Assembly: GCA_011033025.1 (NCBI GenBank) | Contig: WFMF01000105.1 | Coordinates: forward strand, 310,001-374,000 | DNA from: Beroe forskalii | Taxonomy: Eukaryota > Ctenophora > Nuda > Beroida > Beroidae | Length of the DNA: 64,000 nucleotides | Direction of reading: 5' to 3' | Shown: one piece after another, positions 13,501-22,133 of the stretch | Layout of the letters: each line of letters opens with the position of its first letter | Numbering within the stretch: position 1 is the first letter of the stretch | Program-made: the position numbers and the translations under genes | The notes under the pieces: model-generated | Database searches by the model: none | What the model was told of the DNA's origin: nothing | Seen by the model: only the letters and a program-made list of their open reading frames with translations

Positions 13501-16500
13501 GGCTAAGAGGAACTCTTACCTTGTGTACGGGGTCACCAAAGGTGGGTTTTGGGGTTTTTTTTACAGCTCTCTTACGGTTTTATCGTTGTATATGATAAAT
13601 AGGCACTTGATGAGTGATCGGGTCCATATTGATTTAAACTCTCACCCTATGGGCTTTGGTTCTTATCCGGATGCATGCCTCGGGCTGCATTCGTCGTTAG
13701 TATCCCAAAATTGACCCGTGTTTTAAAATCTTTTTAAGCTGTTTGTTTGACAACAAAATTCCAACAAATTATCACATTTACCCCGCAGAGTTCCCTGAAA
13801 TCGAAGTGATAAAGAGCAAGAAAGGAGTGATCACGCTACGAGGCAAAGCAGCGGACGTTAACTCCTGCAAAACAAAGATACAAGACATGATAATCTTACA
13901 CGAACAGGTGGCGGAGGTTTGCAGTTACAAGTGAAACTCATTGGTTTTTGCTTTAATTAGATATGGATTATGGTTCCCCAATCAATTTTGGACATGCCAA
14001 ATATTATTTTGTTGCATACACATATGTGGTTCCGCCATAATGATGCAATGCATCAGCGTGATATCACATTAGACTCAGCCTAGACCCTAACCATGCCTTC
14101 TCGGCTTGCGGTCGCGTATGATAAATTTCCGGTTACAAATCTATTAATTAGTGGTCACAGGGCGCATATTGTGGAATGAAACACATCACATACTTGTCGA
14201 TATGATATTCCGGTAACATTCAGGCTAAAATAAACAAAATCTATTTTTGAGCCCAAAACTACACCATCCCTTTAAGTCCGTTTTGAAATCTATTTCGGAA
14301 AGCACCCCTGTTCGTTGTAAAAAACTGTAAATTTGTTCTAAGCACACTTAAAGCTGTTTCTGAGATTCCTGTTATAAGCACCCTGTTTGATTGCTCACTG
14401 TTCAGCATGCCTGTCATTTTGATAATATTCGCTATTTGTTTCATTTTTTGACTACTTCGCCAATCTCTGTCTTAAAATTAGTATGTTTCCAATTGAAGCC
14501 TTGAAGTCGTGTTTCCACTCCCTCATCTAACTCTCGTCCCCAGGATAAGTTGGCTTGTTCCTCGGCTGAATCATCTCCAGTCAAACCCATCTCTACCAGA
14601 ACTCCAAACACAGCCTGCCCGCCTGAGCCCTCCGCCTCTCTGCCCTCCACTCGGCCTCCAAACACAGACTCAGCTCTGCCGTCCACTCGGCCTCCCAACT
14701 CAGACTCAGCTCTGCCGTCCACTCGGCCTCCAAACACAGACTCAGCTCTGCCCTCCACTCGGCCTCCCAACTCAGACTCAGCTCTGCCCTCCACTCGACC
14801 TCCCAACTCAGACTCAGCTCTGCCTTCCACTCGGCCTCCCAACTCGGCCTCAGCTCTGCCGTCCACTCGGCCTCCAAACACAGACTCAGCTCTGCCGTCC
14901 ACTCGGCCTCCCAACTCAGACTCAGCTCTGCCTTCCACTCGGCCTCCCAACTCGGCCTCAGCTCTGCCGTCCACTCGGCCTCCAAACTCAGACTCAGCTC
15001 TGCCGTCCACTCGGCCTCCTAACACAGCCTCAGCTCTGCCGTCCACTCGGCCTCCCAATTCGATCCATCCGCCAGAGCCGACCGCCCCAATTCATCAAGC
15101 TCCGGTTTCTAATATTCACTCGCCGCAAAGTGCCGGTATTCCTTCTCAAAACGCCGTCAGCAATGGCACAGCATTCCAACCAACATTCTCTCCCGTTGAC
15201 GCCCCAGCGCCGTCTGTCAACCCCACGGCTCTGCCCACTGTTAACTTCTCTTTCACGACCCGGAACAACCCCGCTGTGTCCGGCACTCGGCGCCCAAACA
15301 CCGCCACACCCGCTGTTTCTACTCAGCTATCTGCCGGGGCTGACTCGTTCACGCCTGCTGCTACAACCCAACCATCGGCACCTGTCACACCAGCGTCTGC
15401 CTCTCAAATGCATGGCACTCTGGCACCTGCCTCTCAAATGCATGGCACTGTGGCACCCTCGCCACCTACCCCAGCGCACCCCGCTAATACTGACAGTCTG
15501 CAAGCTCAGGAACTCTCAAAGACAGAAAGCAAAGGATCCGTGCAACTGATAACAAAGATGGTGTCCATGACCCCTCTTGAGAACGGGTTCATCTCAAGGA
15601 ACCGACATGTCGTCGAGGATTTCATTAGAGGTAAGATTGGTGGTGTCCGATCAGTACACTTGATAGTACCCTTGATAGTACACTTGATGAAATGAAATTT
15701 CATGATTTTGAATTCAAACAAAGAATGGAACTCGATCTAAGATACGCATATTTATTTTCTGGCAATTCAGTAATCTCATTCACTATCACCAAACCAGACC
15801 CACCGTTACTTACACCACTTAGGTTCCTTCCACTCAGATTTTCCAAGTGCCAGCATCGAGTTCTCGCCCTACGAAAACGGAAACATTTCCGTGTCAGCCC
15901 CTATCAGCGAGATCAGCTCGGTTCACAAGCATGTTGTGGAGAAAATACGAGCTGTGATGGCCGATAAATCGTCCGTTAGTAAAGCTGGTCCTTCGGTAAG
16001 TTTATGATCCGGTGATAAGATTCAACTCTACAGTAAAGATACGCTTGATCTATTTCTGAAAGAAACAAAAACTTTTTTCGTTTGTTGAATAAAAAGCTGA
16101 ATATATCTGAACACCCCATTCACTTTGCAGAGTTCATCAAGTGTGACTGGTCGTCTGGCTAGCGAGTTGGATTCCTACCTCCCCACTCCCCCAACTCCAG
16201 CAGCAGCCACTCCCCAAACCCCTGCTGCAGCCACCACAAGCTCTGTAGGGAGTGTGGTGTCCCAACCCAGTGGTCCAACTCAGGGGACAGTATCGGGATC
16301 TAGTCCTGTGGTTACTCCGACGACAGTTTCGGGATCTAGTCCTGTGGTTTCTCAGGGAACAGTATCTAGTCCTGTGGTTACTCCTGATGGCCCCCCACCG
16401 GGGTACGGTGGTTCTGCGGTGTCTCAAGGCTCCGTTTCAGGGGCAGATGGGATGCCTCAAACAAGACATCCTGACTCACAAACCAGAGCCCCAAATCCCC

Positions 16501-19500
16501 AAACCAGAGCTCCAAACCCTCAAACCAGAGCTCCAAACCCCCAAAGCAGTCCCACCACGGGATCCACACCACCCAGTTCCTCCCGAGCTCCTCACCCCAG
16601 CGCCCCAGTCAACACCATCCCATCCTCCTTCCCTGACACTGCCTCCTCCCACCACCAACTTCCTACCAACTACGGTCCTGTCATCGTCAACTCCACGGCT
16701 GGTAATGTCCCCTCGACAGCTGGTAACTCAGTGTCGTATAGTCGAGCTCCTCATTCCGTTGCTGGACCCTCCCAAGTTGCTGGACCCTCCCAGCAAGTCC
16801 ACCAGACTCCTGTCCCCTCTTCGCCCCAGTATTCTGCTGCCCCTGGACAAGTCCACCAGACTCCTGTCCCCTCTTCGCCCCAGTATTCGGCTGTTCCTCA
16901 GACTGGTGTGCCAACACAGGCTGAAAGTGTTGCTCCCAATGGGTACCCGTGGAGGGTACTGCAGAAAATACCCATGATTATACCGGGTAAGTGGTGATTA
17001 ATTGTTTCGCCATCCCATCATGTTTCTTTTGATCTTATTCTTATGTTTGTGCAACTGACTATTATTTAACGACTACGATACCGTTTACCCCTCCTCTTCC
17101 CACGCACACCCCTGAATTCCTCCTCTCCCCACTTCGGCTTCCCCTCTCAGTCCCCGATAACCCCTTTTCTCCTCTGCCCTAATATTCTGATTTCTGATAT
17201 CCCCCTCGTTCCTCAGCTCTCCACCCTGGCACGCCAGAGGATTGGGTCTACCAGACACTCCGTAAAATCACTGTGGCAGGAAACGTGTCTTCCATCGACC
17301 TCCCGGACCTCACAAAACTCTTCATTCGCGATTTCGTGGTACGTAATTGTATTAGAAATGCGTTTAATCGTTACTTGAGTTATTTGTGGTTGGCAGAACT
17401 TTTGGAAAAATTCAAATTAAATATCGTGACTTCATTCTAAAATTAAACTTCAAACCTCACATCATGAATTCATTCCAGAACGCTGGTCAGTGCAATATAC
17501 AGGACCTGATCAACGAGATGTACAAAATGCTGAAGTCCAAGCCCGGGATCTTTGCAACGCAAGTGATAGACCTGCCGAATGGAAAGAAAACTATCACCGT
17601 TTCCCTGAACCTGCCCAAGAAACTCGCTGTACCCCGCCCTGCTACTCCCAAAGTGCAGGCCAGCCCGCCCAACACCCACCACATCTCCCCAATCCAGCAC
17701 TCATCTCCGACCCAACACTCATCTCCGACCCAACACTCATCTCCGACCCAACAATCGGCCCCTGTCCAATCACAATCCCCTCTCGCGGGTCAGGCGCCTG
17801 CTGCAACTAGCAGTCCTGCTGCCGGGCAGACATCTGTAAATGCAGCAGCAGCAGCTCAACCAGAAGTCCAGACATCTGTACCTACAACAGCTCCTTCTTT
17901 ACCTACAACAGCTCCGCCATCTGTGACTGCCCAACCAGTTCCAACCCAACTTCCTGAGCCCCTTCCGAGCACTTCCAATGGACTTCCTGCGATGTTGGGC
18001 GGTATTCCGATCCAGGATGACGAGTCACCGCAACCCAAGAACATGTCGAAACCCTTCCTGTTTGATGAGGGATCCTCTCTGATTACTGAGGATTTGCTCT
18101 TCAGTCCTGAGTCCGGTGAAAAGTCTGGTGCAGCACCTTCACAGAATGTTCCGGAAAAAGAGGCAGGAGATTCACAAAATGCAGTCTCGCCTTCTGAATC
18201 TTCTGGAATCACGCCGGTACCTTCCTCTCAACCCGGTACCTTCCTCTCAACCTTCAGAAATCACGCCGGAAGCTCCTACCCAATCCTCAGAAACCAAGTC
18301 AGAACCTTCTCCAGTGGTCACAGCTTCTATCCAAAGTGTCGAACCCTCATCCCAAACTACTGAAACCCCTGATGTCACACCTGTCTCCAAATCTGCTGCA
18401 CTTGATGGCACGCCAGCCCCGGTATCCACAACACCGGCTGTCACGCCGGCATCTGATCCCACCACGCCAGCTATCACGCCGGTGTCTTTCACCTCAGCGT
18501 CAGAAAACACGCCGGAATCCAATGTCACATCTCCCGCGGTCACGCCAGACTCCGCCCCCGCATCCTCCTCTTCGCCCGGTTCAGACTACGACGTGTGCGG
18601 CAGATCGGAAGTTTCAGTTCCGCTGAGCGAGGACGTAAGCTCGGACCACTCCTCTGCTGTCATGGTGGGCAAGGTGTCGGGGGGCAGCAGTCCGGAAGCC
18701 AGGGATTTAGACTCCACCTTCGTTCAGCTGCAGATCCAAGACACAGTTGAGGAGGAGAGGTCGGAGGAAGTAGCTGAAAGAGGGGAGGAGACAACCAGAA
18801 AAGCAGAGGAGACGAACAGTAAAGGACAGGAGACAACCAGAAAAGCAGAAGGGAGTGTAGAGGTCCCAGAGGTAGGAGCTAAGGGAGAAGACAAAGAGGT
18901 GAAAGTTGATGATGTGAGCCTGGAAGTTGAGGAGGAGGAGGAAGAAGAAGAGGATGAGTGTTACACTACTTTCTACCGGAGCAAGAGAATAAAAGCGAGC
19001 TCCATCGGATTCTCTGGTGAGAAATTGATGATTTTACCCTTTCTTTCGCCAAGAGATGATTTTTAGTTATCCGAATAAATCGAAATTTGTTAGTCCGAGT
19101 CTAAATTCCAATTCTCCCTAAGTACCAAAACCCAGGGACAGGAATTTTCGCGTTGTATAAGAAGCTCAATCTCCTTCCTGTAGCTCACTTCTAACCCACT
19201 TCTAACCCACTTCCCTCCCTCAGTAGCCCACTTTTAATCCACTTCCTTCCCTCAGAAGCATCCTCCAGCTTCGTGAACATCAACATAGCCCAACCCAGCT
19301 GGATCCTGATCCACGGTGGTGACATGGCGGCTAAGAACGCTGTTATGAAGCAGCTGGTGGACGTATGGGTGTCATGTGACCTCCCAGTCATGGTCATATC
19401 CCCCAAACTAGAGACGGTGTCGGCTCATGCTGACGTGGACTTCTACCAGTTCAAAGCCATCACTGGTAAGTGAGGAGGATATGCTGGTTGCTAGATAATG

Positions 19501-20323
19501 GTATTATTTTGCCGGAGAGTCACGGAAAATATATCTTAATAATTGTTAGATAGTTTTACCTTTCAAAAGGCCTCGTTATGTCAAACTTTTTGTTTGTCAT
19601 TAAAATCAAACCTATTAGTTATAGTTTTGCTAATCGTCCCTCCCTTACAGCTGCCGAAGACTTGGAGCTAGTATCCCAATGTGAGAGCTTCCTAACTCGA
19701 GATTCTGCCCTGAAACTCCTCCTTATCAACACTACCCACAAGGCCATGGATACCAATGACTTCTTGTCTGTTCTGTCTGGACAGTACTCAGAGTTCAATG
19801 TCGTGGTCGTGTCCATAGGACCTCCTCCAGAGGTCAGAACTTAACCAGTACCTCTTTAAGAGTTTTACAACTTGATGTTTTGGAGGAACAATGAATGTAG
19901 CGTTATTGGCTGATTTCAGGATGTATAAAGCACCAAAATGTGAAGCGTGTTACTGCATAACTTGATGTTTGTTTGTTTGTTTGTTTGTTGTTCTTAATGA
20001 CGTGAATCATGCTTCAGATTGAAACTCTCACCGGACTGATCACAACATGGCGACGTTTGAAGAAAGATAAGATACTCGACGAGATTTCCTCAACGTTCGA
20101 GATAGAATTCGGTTAGAACTTATAGAACTTAACTAAAAACAACCGCTTGTAATTCAGTTTTCATCTTAGAATTGGATTTACAAATCTCACTAGAATCTCA
20201 CGAGAATTGAGCCATTTTCTCCTGTCAGGAAGAGAAGTGGAACAGATAAAACGTGGAACGTTGCTTTCGTTGTCCTTGGATGGGGAGGACTCGGAAACCA
20301 CTCCATTTTCCTGTCTCAAATAG
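381..20323 (+). CDS. Large KH-repeat protein with degenerate DEAD-box-like helicase core (5' partial)
   Basis: Exons read by eye: 381-557, 812-925, 1419-1503, 1677-1847, 2078-2334, 2855-2945, 3125-3343, 3529-3644, 4016-4333, about 5004-5121, 5354-5532, 6431-6532, 6820-6969, 8777-8914, 12524-12721, about 13791-13907, 14544-15630, 15823-15995, 16131-16986, 17217-17338, 17479-19016, 19256-19465, 19651-19832, 20018-20111, 20229-20323 (TAG). Phases agree at nearly every junction. Exceptions are the 5' edge of the 5004 exon, the 13791/13907 edges, and a 19-bp frameshifting duplication at 18214-18251. Order of parts: charged N-terminal helices, KH-like units, a RecA1-like half, KH-like and P/S/T-rich linkers, a RecA2-like half. 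The make-up suggests an RNA-binding, probably ATPase-dead protein. I do not recognise an orthologue; DDX43-type (KH + DEAD) and TDRD12/Yb-type (degenerate helicase) proteins are the nearest ideas, with no Tudor domain seen. The start codon lies upstream of the window. Confidence 0.7.
1085..1470 (+). repeat. 54-bp tandem repeat carrying seven splice acceptors
   Basis: The CAG or CCAG acceptor plus the first bases of exon 1419-1503 recur every 54 bp, with AG ends at 1094, 1148, 1202, 1256, 1310, 1364 and 1418. Only the last continues into the long exon. In the exon's own frame the earlier copies run into TGA after about 12 codons, so use of an upstream acceptor would normally truncate the protein. 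Confidence 0.85.
1677..2334 (+). other. KH-like domain 1 (two exons) plus S/T-rich tail
   Basis: Exons 1677-1847 and 2078-2334 join in phase 1. They read LFPIIQGKDGGNLKYIQSKTG, then VSLGKMRNGESGFLVQG and a helix NDDAITEVLNLV. The GKDG piece sits where a type I KH domain has its GxxG nucleic-acid-binding loop, followed by the IQxxTG helix end and the beta2-beta3-alpha3 pattern. This is the best-preserved KH motif in the gene. The tail of exon 2078-2334 is S/T/A-rich low complexity, ending in a helix ITYSSDILEKFVTSK. Known of the family: KH domains bind single-stranded RNA or DNA. Confidence 0.6.
2855..4333 (+). other. KH-like half-domains 2 and 3 and a K/P-rich linker
   Basis: Exon 2855-2945 joins 3125-3343 (phase 1) to read VSVNVEPHKQRVVVKGKIPE followed by a helix VKFVVEYLRETLGDF. 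Exon 3529-3644 reads HVTLRFPAP, DMLTLSGKLQNVEQ and a helix DRAILAEIE. Both have the beta-beta-alpha order of the second half of a KH repeat, the pattern seen in multi-KH proteins such as vigilin. Neither has a clear GxxG loop. Exon 4016-4333 is a P/S/K-rich linker (repeats of KPLGNPSAKPLE type) ending in acidic-basic residues. Homology of these halves to KH is my inference from pattern, not a search. Confidence 0.45.
2928..3010 (+). repeat. 19-bp repeat copying a splice donor
   Basis: The donor of exon 2855-2945 (CAAAG|GTAAGAGTTG) recurs at 2965, 2984 and 3003 with a 19-bp period, degrading to AATG|GTAGGAG. Confidence 0.75.
4483..4850 (+). repeat. 17-18-bp minisatellite in intron
   Basis: About twenty copies of CTTGACACCACCTCCC(C), pyrimidine-rich on the + strand. 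Reverse-strand open frames here are products of the repeat. Confidence 0.9.
5794..6407. mobile_element. TIR element (MITE-like) with ACTATA target duplication
   Basis: Left end is a G-run followed by TGTCACTGTCCCAATTGTCCC; the right end is its inverted counterpart ending in a C-run. The flanks ACTATA (5788-5793 and 6408-6413) are direct repeats. The interior carries direct arrays of GGGACAATTGGGACA-like units (5830-6020). No coding capacity seen. It lies in the intron before exon 6431, only 23 bp from that exon. Confidence 0.6.
6937..7190 (+). repeat. Tandem repeat copying the donor of exon 6820-6969
   Basis: The exon end AATCTACGAGA|GTAAGTG is repeated downstream in five or more diverging copies (about 45-bp, then about 36-bp spacing), several still reading as AGA or AGAG followed by GTAAGTG. 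Confidence 0.7.
7457..7560. mobile_element. Short palindromic MITE, GAGAAATAGGCGGT ends
   Basis: Near-perfect inverted ends GCACGAGAAATAGGCGGT and ACCCGCCTATTTCTCGCGCG around about 60 bp containing TGACGTCAT. Confidence 0.6.
8435..8510. mobile_element. Second copy of the AAATAGGCGGT hairpin MITE
   Basis: Inverted ends AAATAGGCGGT and ACCGCCTATTT around a short loop that also holds TGACGTCATT. Same family as 7457-7560. Confidence 0.6.
8915..12523. other. Large intron dominated by a 516-bp tandem duplication and simple repeats
   Basis: Intron between exons 8777-8914 and 12524-12721. Besides the duplication at 9755-10790 it contains an inverted repeat ACCAATCAG...CTGATTGGT (11375-11415) and a pyrimidine-rich repeat (CGTTTAACC, GTTGCCGAACCC units, 11650-11770). 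No exon recognised. Confidence 0.5.
9755..10790. repeat. 516-bp direct tandem duplication with internal hairpins
   Basis: Two copies, 9755-10270 and 10271-10786 or so, offset 516 bp (TCTCACGCAC at 9761 and 10277), over 95 percent alike by eye. Each contains a hairpin with arms AATTTATCACG and CGTGATAAATT, and a palindrome ATTACATAC...GTATGTAAT. The motifs CTTTAGCGAAAG and CTTTCGCTAAAG form a further inverted pair. Both copies hold a shared spurious short frame. Confidence 0.85.
12524..12721 (+). other. Exon with 21-bp internal duplication and hydrophobic stretch
   Basis: Acceptor TAG at 12521-12523 and donor GT at 12722; 66 codons, phase 0 at both ends, in phase with exon 8777-8914. The segment MDSSPQT is encoded twice by a perfect 21-bp tandem duplication (about 12560-12601). 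The second half (LGITRGIVLGVANVLSFLLH) is hydrophobic and could be a membrane-associated helix or a buried core helix. No family recognised. Confidence 0.5.
12722..13790. other. Intron with decayed exon copy
   Basis: AT-rich intron. At about 13405-13480 it carries a degraded partial copy of exon 13791-13907 (shared blocks AGCAAGAAAG, GCGGACGTTAACTCCTGCAA and AAGATACAAGACATGA) followed by unrelated sequence. Confidence 0.6.
13791..13907 (+). other. KH-like half-domain exon
   Basis: Reads FPEIEVIKSKKGVITLRG followed by KAADVNSCKTKIQDMI: two strands, a basic turn and a helix, like the beta2-beta3-alpha3 half of a KH repeat. A start after AG at 13789-13790 keeps phase 0 with exon 12524-12721. 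The 3' edge is uncertain: GT at 13908 (GTGGCG) and GT at 13917 (GTTTGC) both keep phase 0 into exon 14544. A decayed partial copy of this exon lies about 400 bp upstream (13405-13480). Confidence 0.5.
13908..14543. other. Intron, nothing recognised
   Basis: AT-rich; no repeat, exon or element that I can support. Confidence 0.5.
14544..15630 (+). other. Long P/S/T-rich linker exon with 36-bp in-frame repeat
   Basis: Acceptor CAG at 14541-14543, donor GTAAGA at 15631; 1087 nt, in phase 0 and out phase 1. About twelve copies of a 36-bp unit (14636-15058) encode a 12-residue repeat of the type PSTRPPNSDSAL. The rest is S/T/P/A-rich and ends in a folded-looking piece (LITKMVSMTPLENGFISRNR, then HVVEDFIRG) that continues into the KH-like exon 15823-15995. 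Because 36 is divisible by three, other frames on both strands also stay open here; I treat them as shadows. Confidence 0.6.
14636..15058 (+). repeat. 36-bp coding minisatellite
   Basis: About twelve units of a 36-bp GC-rich sequence containing CCGTCCACTCGGCCTCC, in frame within exon 14544-15630. Units differ at a few positions, mainly AACACAG versus AACTCAG. Confidence 0.9.
15823..15995 (+). other. KH-like half-domain exon
   Basis: Joins exon 14544-15630 in phase 1 and leaves in phase 0. Reads FPSASIEFSPYENGNISVSA then a helix ISEISSVHKHVVEKIRAVM: strand, turn, strand, helix as in the second half of a KH repeat. No GxxG loop visible in this exon. Assignment is by pattern only. Confidence 0.45.
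16131..16986 (+). other. P/S/T/Q-rich disordered linker exon
   Basis: Acceptor CAG at 16128-16130, donor GTAAGT at 16987; 856 nt. Entirely low-complexity apart from the last 15 residues (YPWRVLQKIPMIIPG), which lead into the next exon. It contains short in-frame tandem duplications: a 21-bp unit giving TRAPNPQ three to four times (about 16484-16550) and a roughly 60-bp unit giving VHQTPVPSSPQYSA twice (16798-16890). Predicted disordered. Confidence 0.6.
17217..19016 (+). other. Small helical module followed by long S/T/P linker (frame broken)
   Basis: Exons 17217-17338 and 17479-19016. The first exon plus the start of the second reads a compact helical module (DWVYQTLRKITVAGN, DLTKLFIRDFV, IQDLINEMYKMLKSKPGIF, TITVSLNL) that could be a winged-helix or KH-type fold; a LOTUS-like reading is only a guess. 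After residue PKKLAVPRP the exon is low complexity, with an 18-bp repeat (SSPTQH type, 17697-17755). A 19-bp direct duplication at 18214-18251 shifts the frame by +1. Upstream of it the frame is open to a TAC-TGA stop at 18361-18363; downstream the open, similar-composition frame is the second one, ending in an acidic run and donor GTGAGA at 19017. Confidence 0.55.
18214..18251 (+). other. 19-bp duplication that shifts the reading frame
   Basis: CCGGTACCTTCCTCTCAAC occurs twice with no spacer. Reading through with one copy joins the two halves of the exon in a single frame of uniform S/T/P composition; with two copies the frame shifts and terminates at 18361-18363. Confidence 0.8.
19256..20323 (+). 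other. RecA2-like half and C-terminus
   Basis: Exons 19256-19465, 19651-19832, 20018-20111, 20229-20323, phases 1, 1, 0, 1 all consistent. In order: LPVMVISPKLETV (like motif IV), ALKLLLINTTHKAMDTNDF (like motif V, where active enzymes have TDxxxRGxD), then FNVVVVSIGPPPE and IETLTGLITTWRRL where active helicases have VINYDxP and the HRIGRTGR motif VI. The motif VI arginines are mostly lost. The protein ends 31 codons into the last exon at TAG 20321-20323. Low-similarity inference; structure prediction would decide. Confidence 0.45.
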
Positions 20324-20405
20324 ACATGTCTCAAATAGAAATGTCTCAGATCAACAAGTCTCAAGTAGAATTGTCTCAGATCAACAAGTCTCAATCTCTA
20401 ATATT
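20312..20405 (+). repeat. Short tandem repeat spanning the stop codon
   Basis: Units of TGTCTCAAATAGA(A/C)A and GTCTCAGATCAACAA run across the TAG at 20321-20323 and into the 3' UTR. Confidence 0.7.
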
Positions 20406-21470
20406 CATGTCCCAATTTCAAGTAGACATTTCGCATTCCTTCGTTCAGGATTTTATTGTAGTGAGACCTGTCAACCGCTCGTCAATGACATTTCCCTGTA
20501 CCTTGAAGGGAAATTTTCTATGGCTGAAAAGCTGATAGTAAAACTGCTCCCAGCAGCGATTAAAACTTATATTGATAACACAGACTTTCAAGTATTTTTA
20601 AAAACTCGTCACTTATTTGTGAGTTGTGGTATTGGACACTTAGACATGGGTGTGGACTAAGTACATTCATTGTCCAAAATGAGTCAAATTATTCAGACAA
20701 GACACTTCCGGTGCGACGCTCAGAGTCAATTTAAATCATGATGTAAATATTTGGGGGTCTGCATGAAATATTAATAATCCTTTTGTAATTTTGGGGTTTT
20801 ATTTATTCTCAGTACTGAGTATCCTGTTGAAACTGGAAATCAGTATTTGTGGTGTATTACTGTAAGTGTAATTGTTATTCTACTTGTAGTACACATTTTG
20901 ATGATTAGTAAACAATAAATCTTTATCTAGCACTAGCAGATTGGTTTGTTGAACCGTATCGTAGGGTAAGTTTTCTTTATCATTTATTAGAATTTTTAAT
21001 TTCATACTCTTCATCAACATAATTATCACTAACATGTTGATTGATTCCATTTCTGGAATCAGTTTCATGATATCTGAATCTTGCAGGAAGGACTGTCCCC
21101 TGCGATGAATGAGCCGATCGGCTGATGAGGATAGAATTCAGTCTATCCAATGGTCGTTTAGACTTTTACTTTTAGATAAGATTTTGTCCAAAATTAACTT
21201 TTTATTTATTTCCTGTAGCAATATAGTTGCTATTGGCACGGCTGAATTTATTGATATTTTATATTTTTGGAATATAATTACAATGTTTAATGTTGAAATT
21301 ATATTTTCCTATGTAATGAACAAAACCAAATTGTCGCCAATTTCGTATCACGACTCAGTTGTCACATGTTATTGCTAATAGCAATGCTATTTCAGCATCT
21401 GACAAGGTTTACAAATTTAAACGATGTACTGACGGTTGCTAAACACGTACACCCCTGTTGTTTGCGTAAT
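20324..21470 (+). other. 3' UTR and intergenic DNA
   Basis: AT-rich with no coding frame of note. A candidate poly(A) signal AATAAA lies at 20914-20919, about 590 bp after the stop; it is not proven to be used. Confidence 0.4.
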
Positions 21471-21476
21471 TGCGCT

Positions 21477-21802
21477 TTCCTCAGAAGGGAAGCGCGCGGT
21501 GCATACAGTTACACACACCTATCGGGCTTAGGAACACTGAGGCACCTGCATCGTTCCGTGTCGATCGAATGTAATGATCAAATGAAAAACGCGCACAATC
21601 GCTCGCCCTTGCTTTTTTGCGCCGCGGACGTCTTCGAAGACGATCGTAAAAGTGTGTTGTGCGCGCGTTTTTGATCGACACGGTTTCATCGTTCCGCCGC
21701 GGCCGGAACGATGAAACCACCTGCTCACAGAGGACGCAGTGTTCCCAAGCCCGCATAGGTGTGTGTCCGCGCTAAATACGTTTGCAGCGCGCTTCCTCAG
21801 AG
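21477..21802. mobile_element. Fold-back/TIR element
   Basis: Long imperfect inverted repeat: left arm from CCTCAGAAGGGAAGCGCGCG through ACACACCTATCGGGCTTAGG, right arm reading back to GCGCGCTTCCTCAGAG. An inner inverted pair (GTGTCGATC and GATCGACAC, with GCGCGC runs) lies between. No coding capacity. Confidence 0.6.
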
Positions 21803-21866
21803 TGAGTGTCAGATTTCGAAGGATGTCACCCTATCCTCTCGCGCGCGGCGCAGCGTTCCACATTTG

Positions 21867-22125
21867 GGTACGTCTCCCATGTAAACGGGAGCCTTCATTA
21901 TCTATGACAATGACGTCACTCAGAAAAATATAATTAAGCGCATCTAGCGCCGCGCTCTAAAGGATAGGGTTAGGGTTTTGATTAGGGTCAGGATTCGTTA
22001 GGTTTAGGGTAAGGATTAAGGTTAGTGTTTTGGTTAGGGTCATGTCACGGTTAGGTTTAGGATACAGAAAAATTGACCTTTAGATCTGTGACGTCACTCA
22101 GCCCCGTTTACATGGGAGAGATACC
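21867..22125. mobile_element. 259-bp TIR element with 8-bp target duplication and TTAGGG-like core
   Basis: Ends GGTACGTCTCCCATGTAAAC and its inverse ending GGGAGAGATACC. Flanked by direct repeats CACATTTG (21859-21866 and 22126-22133). The 8-bp target duplication is the hAT hallmark. The interior from 21960 to 22060 is a degenerate array of TTAGGGTTT/TTAGGGTAA-like units. A second copy lies inverted at 57995-58202. Confidence 0.75.
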
Positions 22126-22133
22126 CACATTTG

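Noticed and set aside
14441-15549. Long open frames in other phases and on the reverse strand over the 36-bp repeat
   Set aside because: The repeat period is a multiple of three and GC-rich, so all phases stay open; only the phase that joins upstream and downstream exons is supported.
21960-22060. True telomere or chromosome end
   Set aside because: TTAGGG-like units are degenerate, short, and enclosed in TIRs with a target duplication, so this is a mobile element interior.
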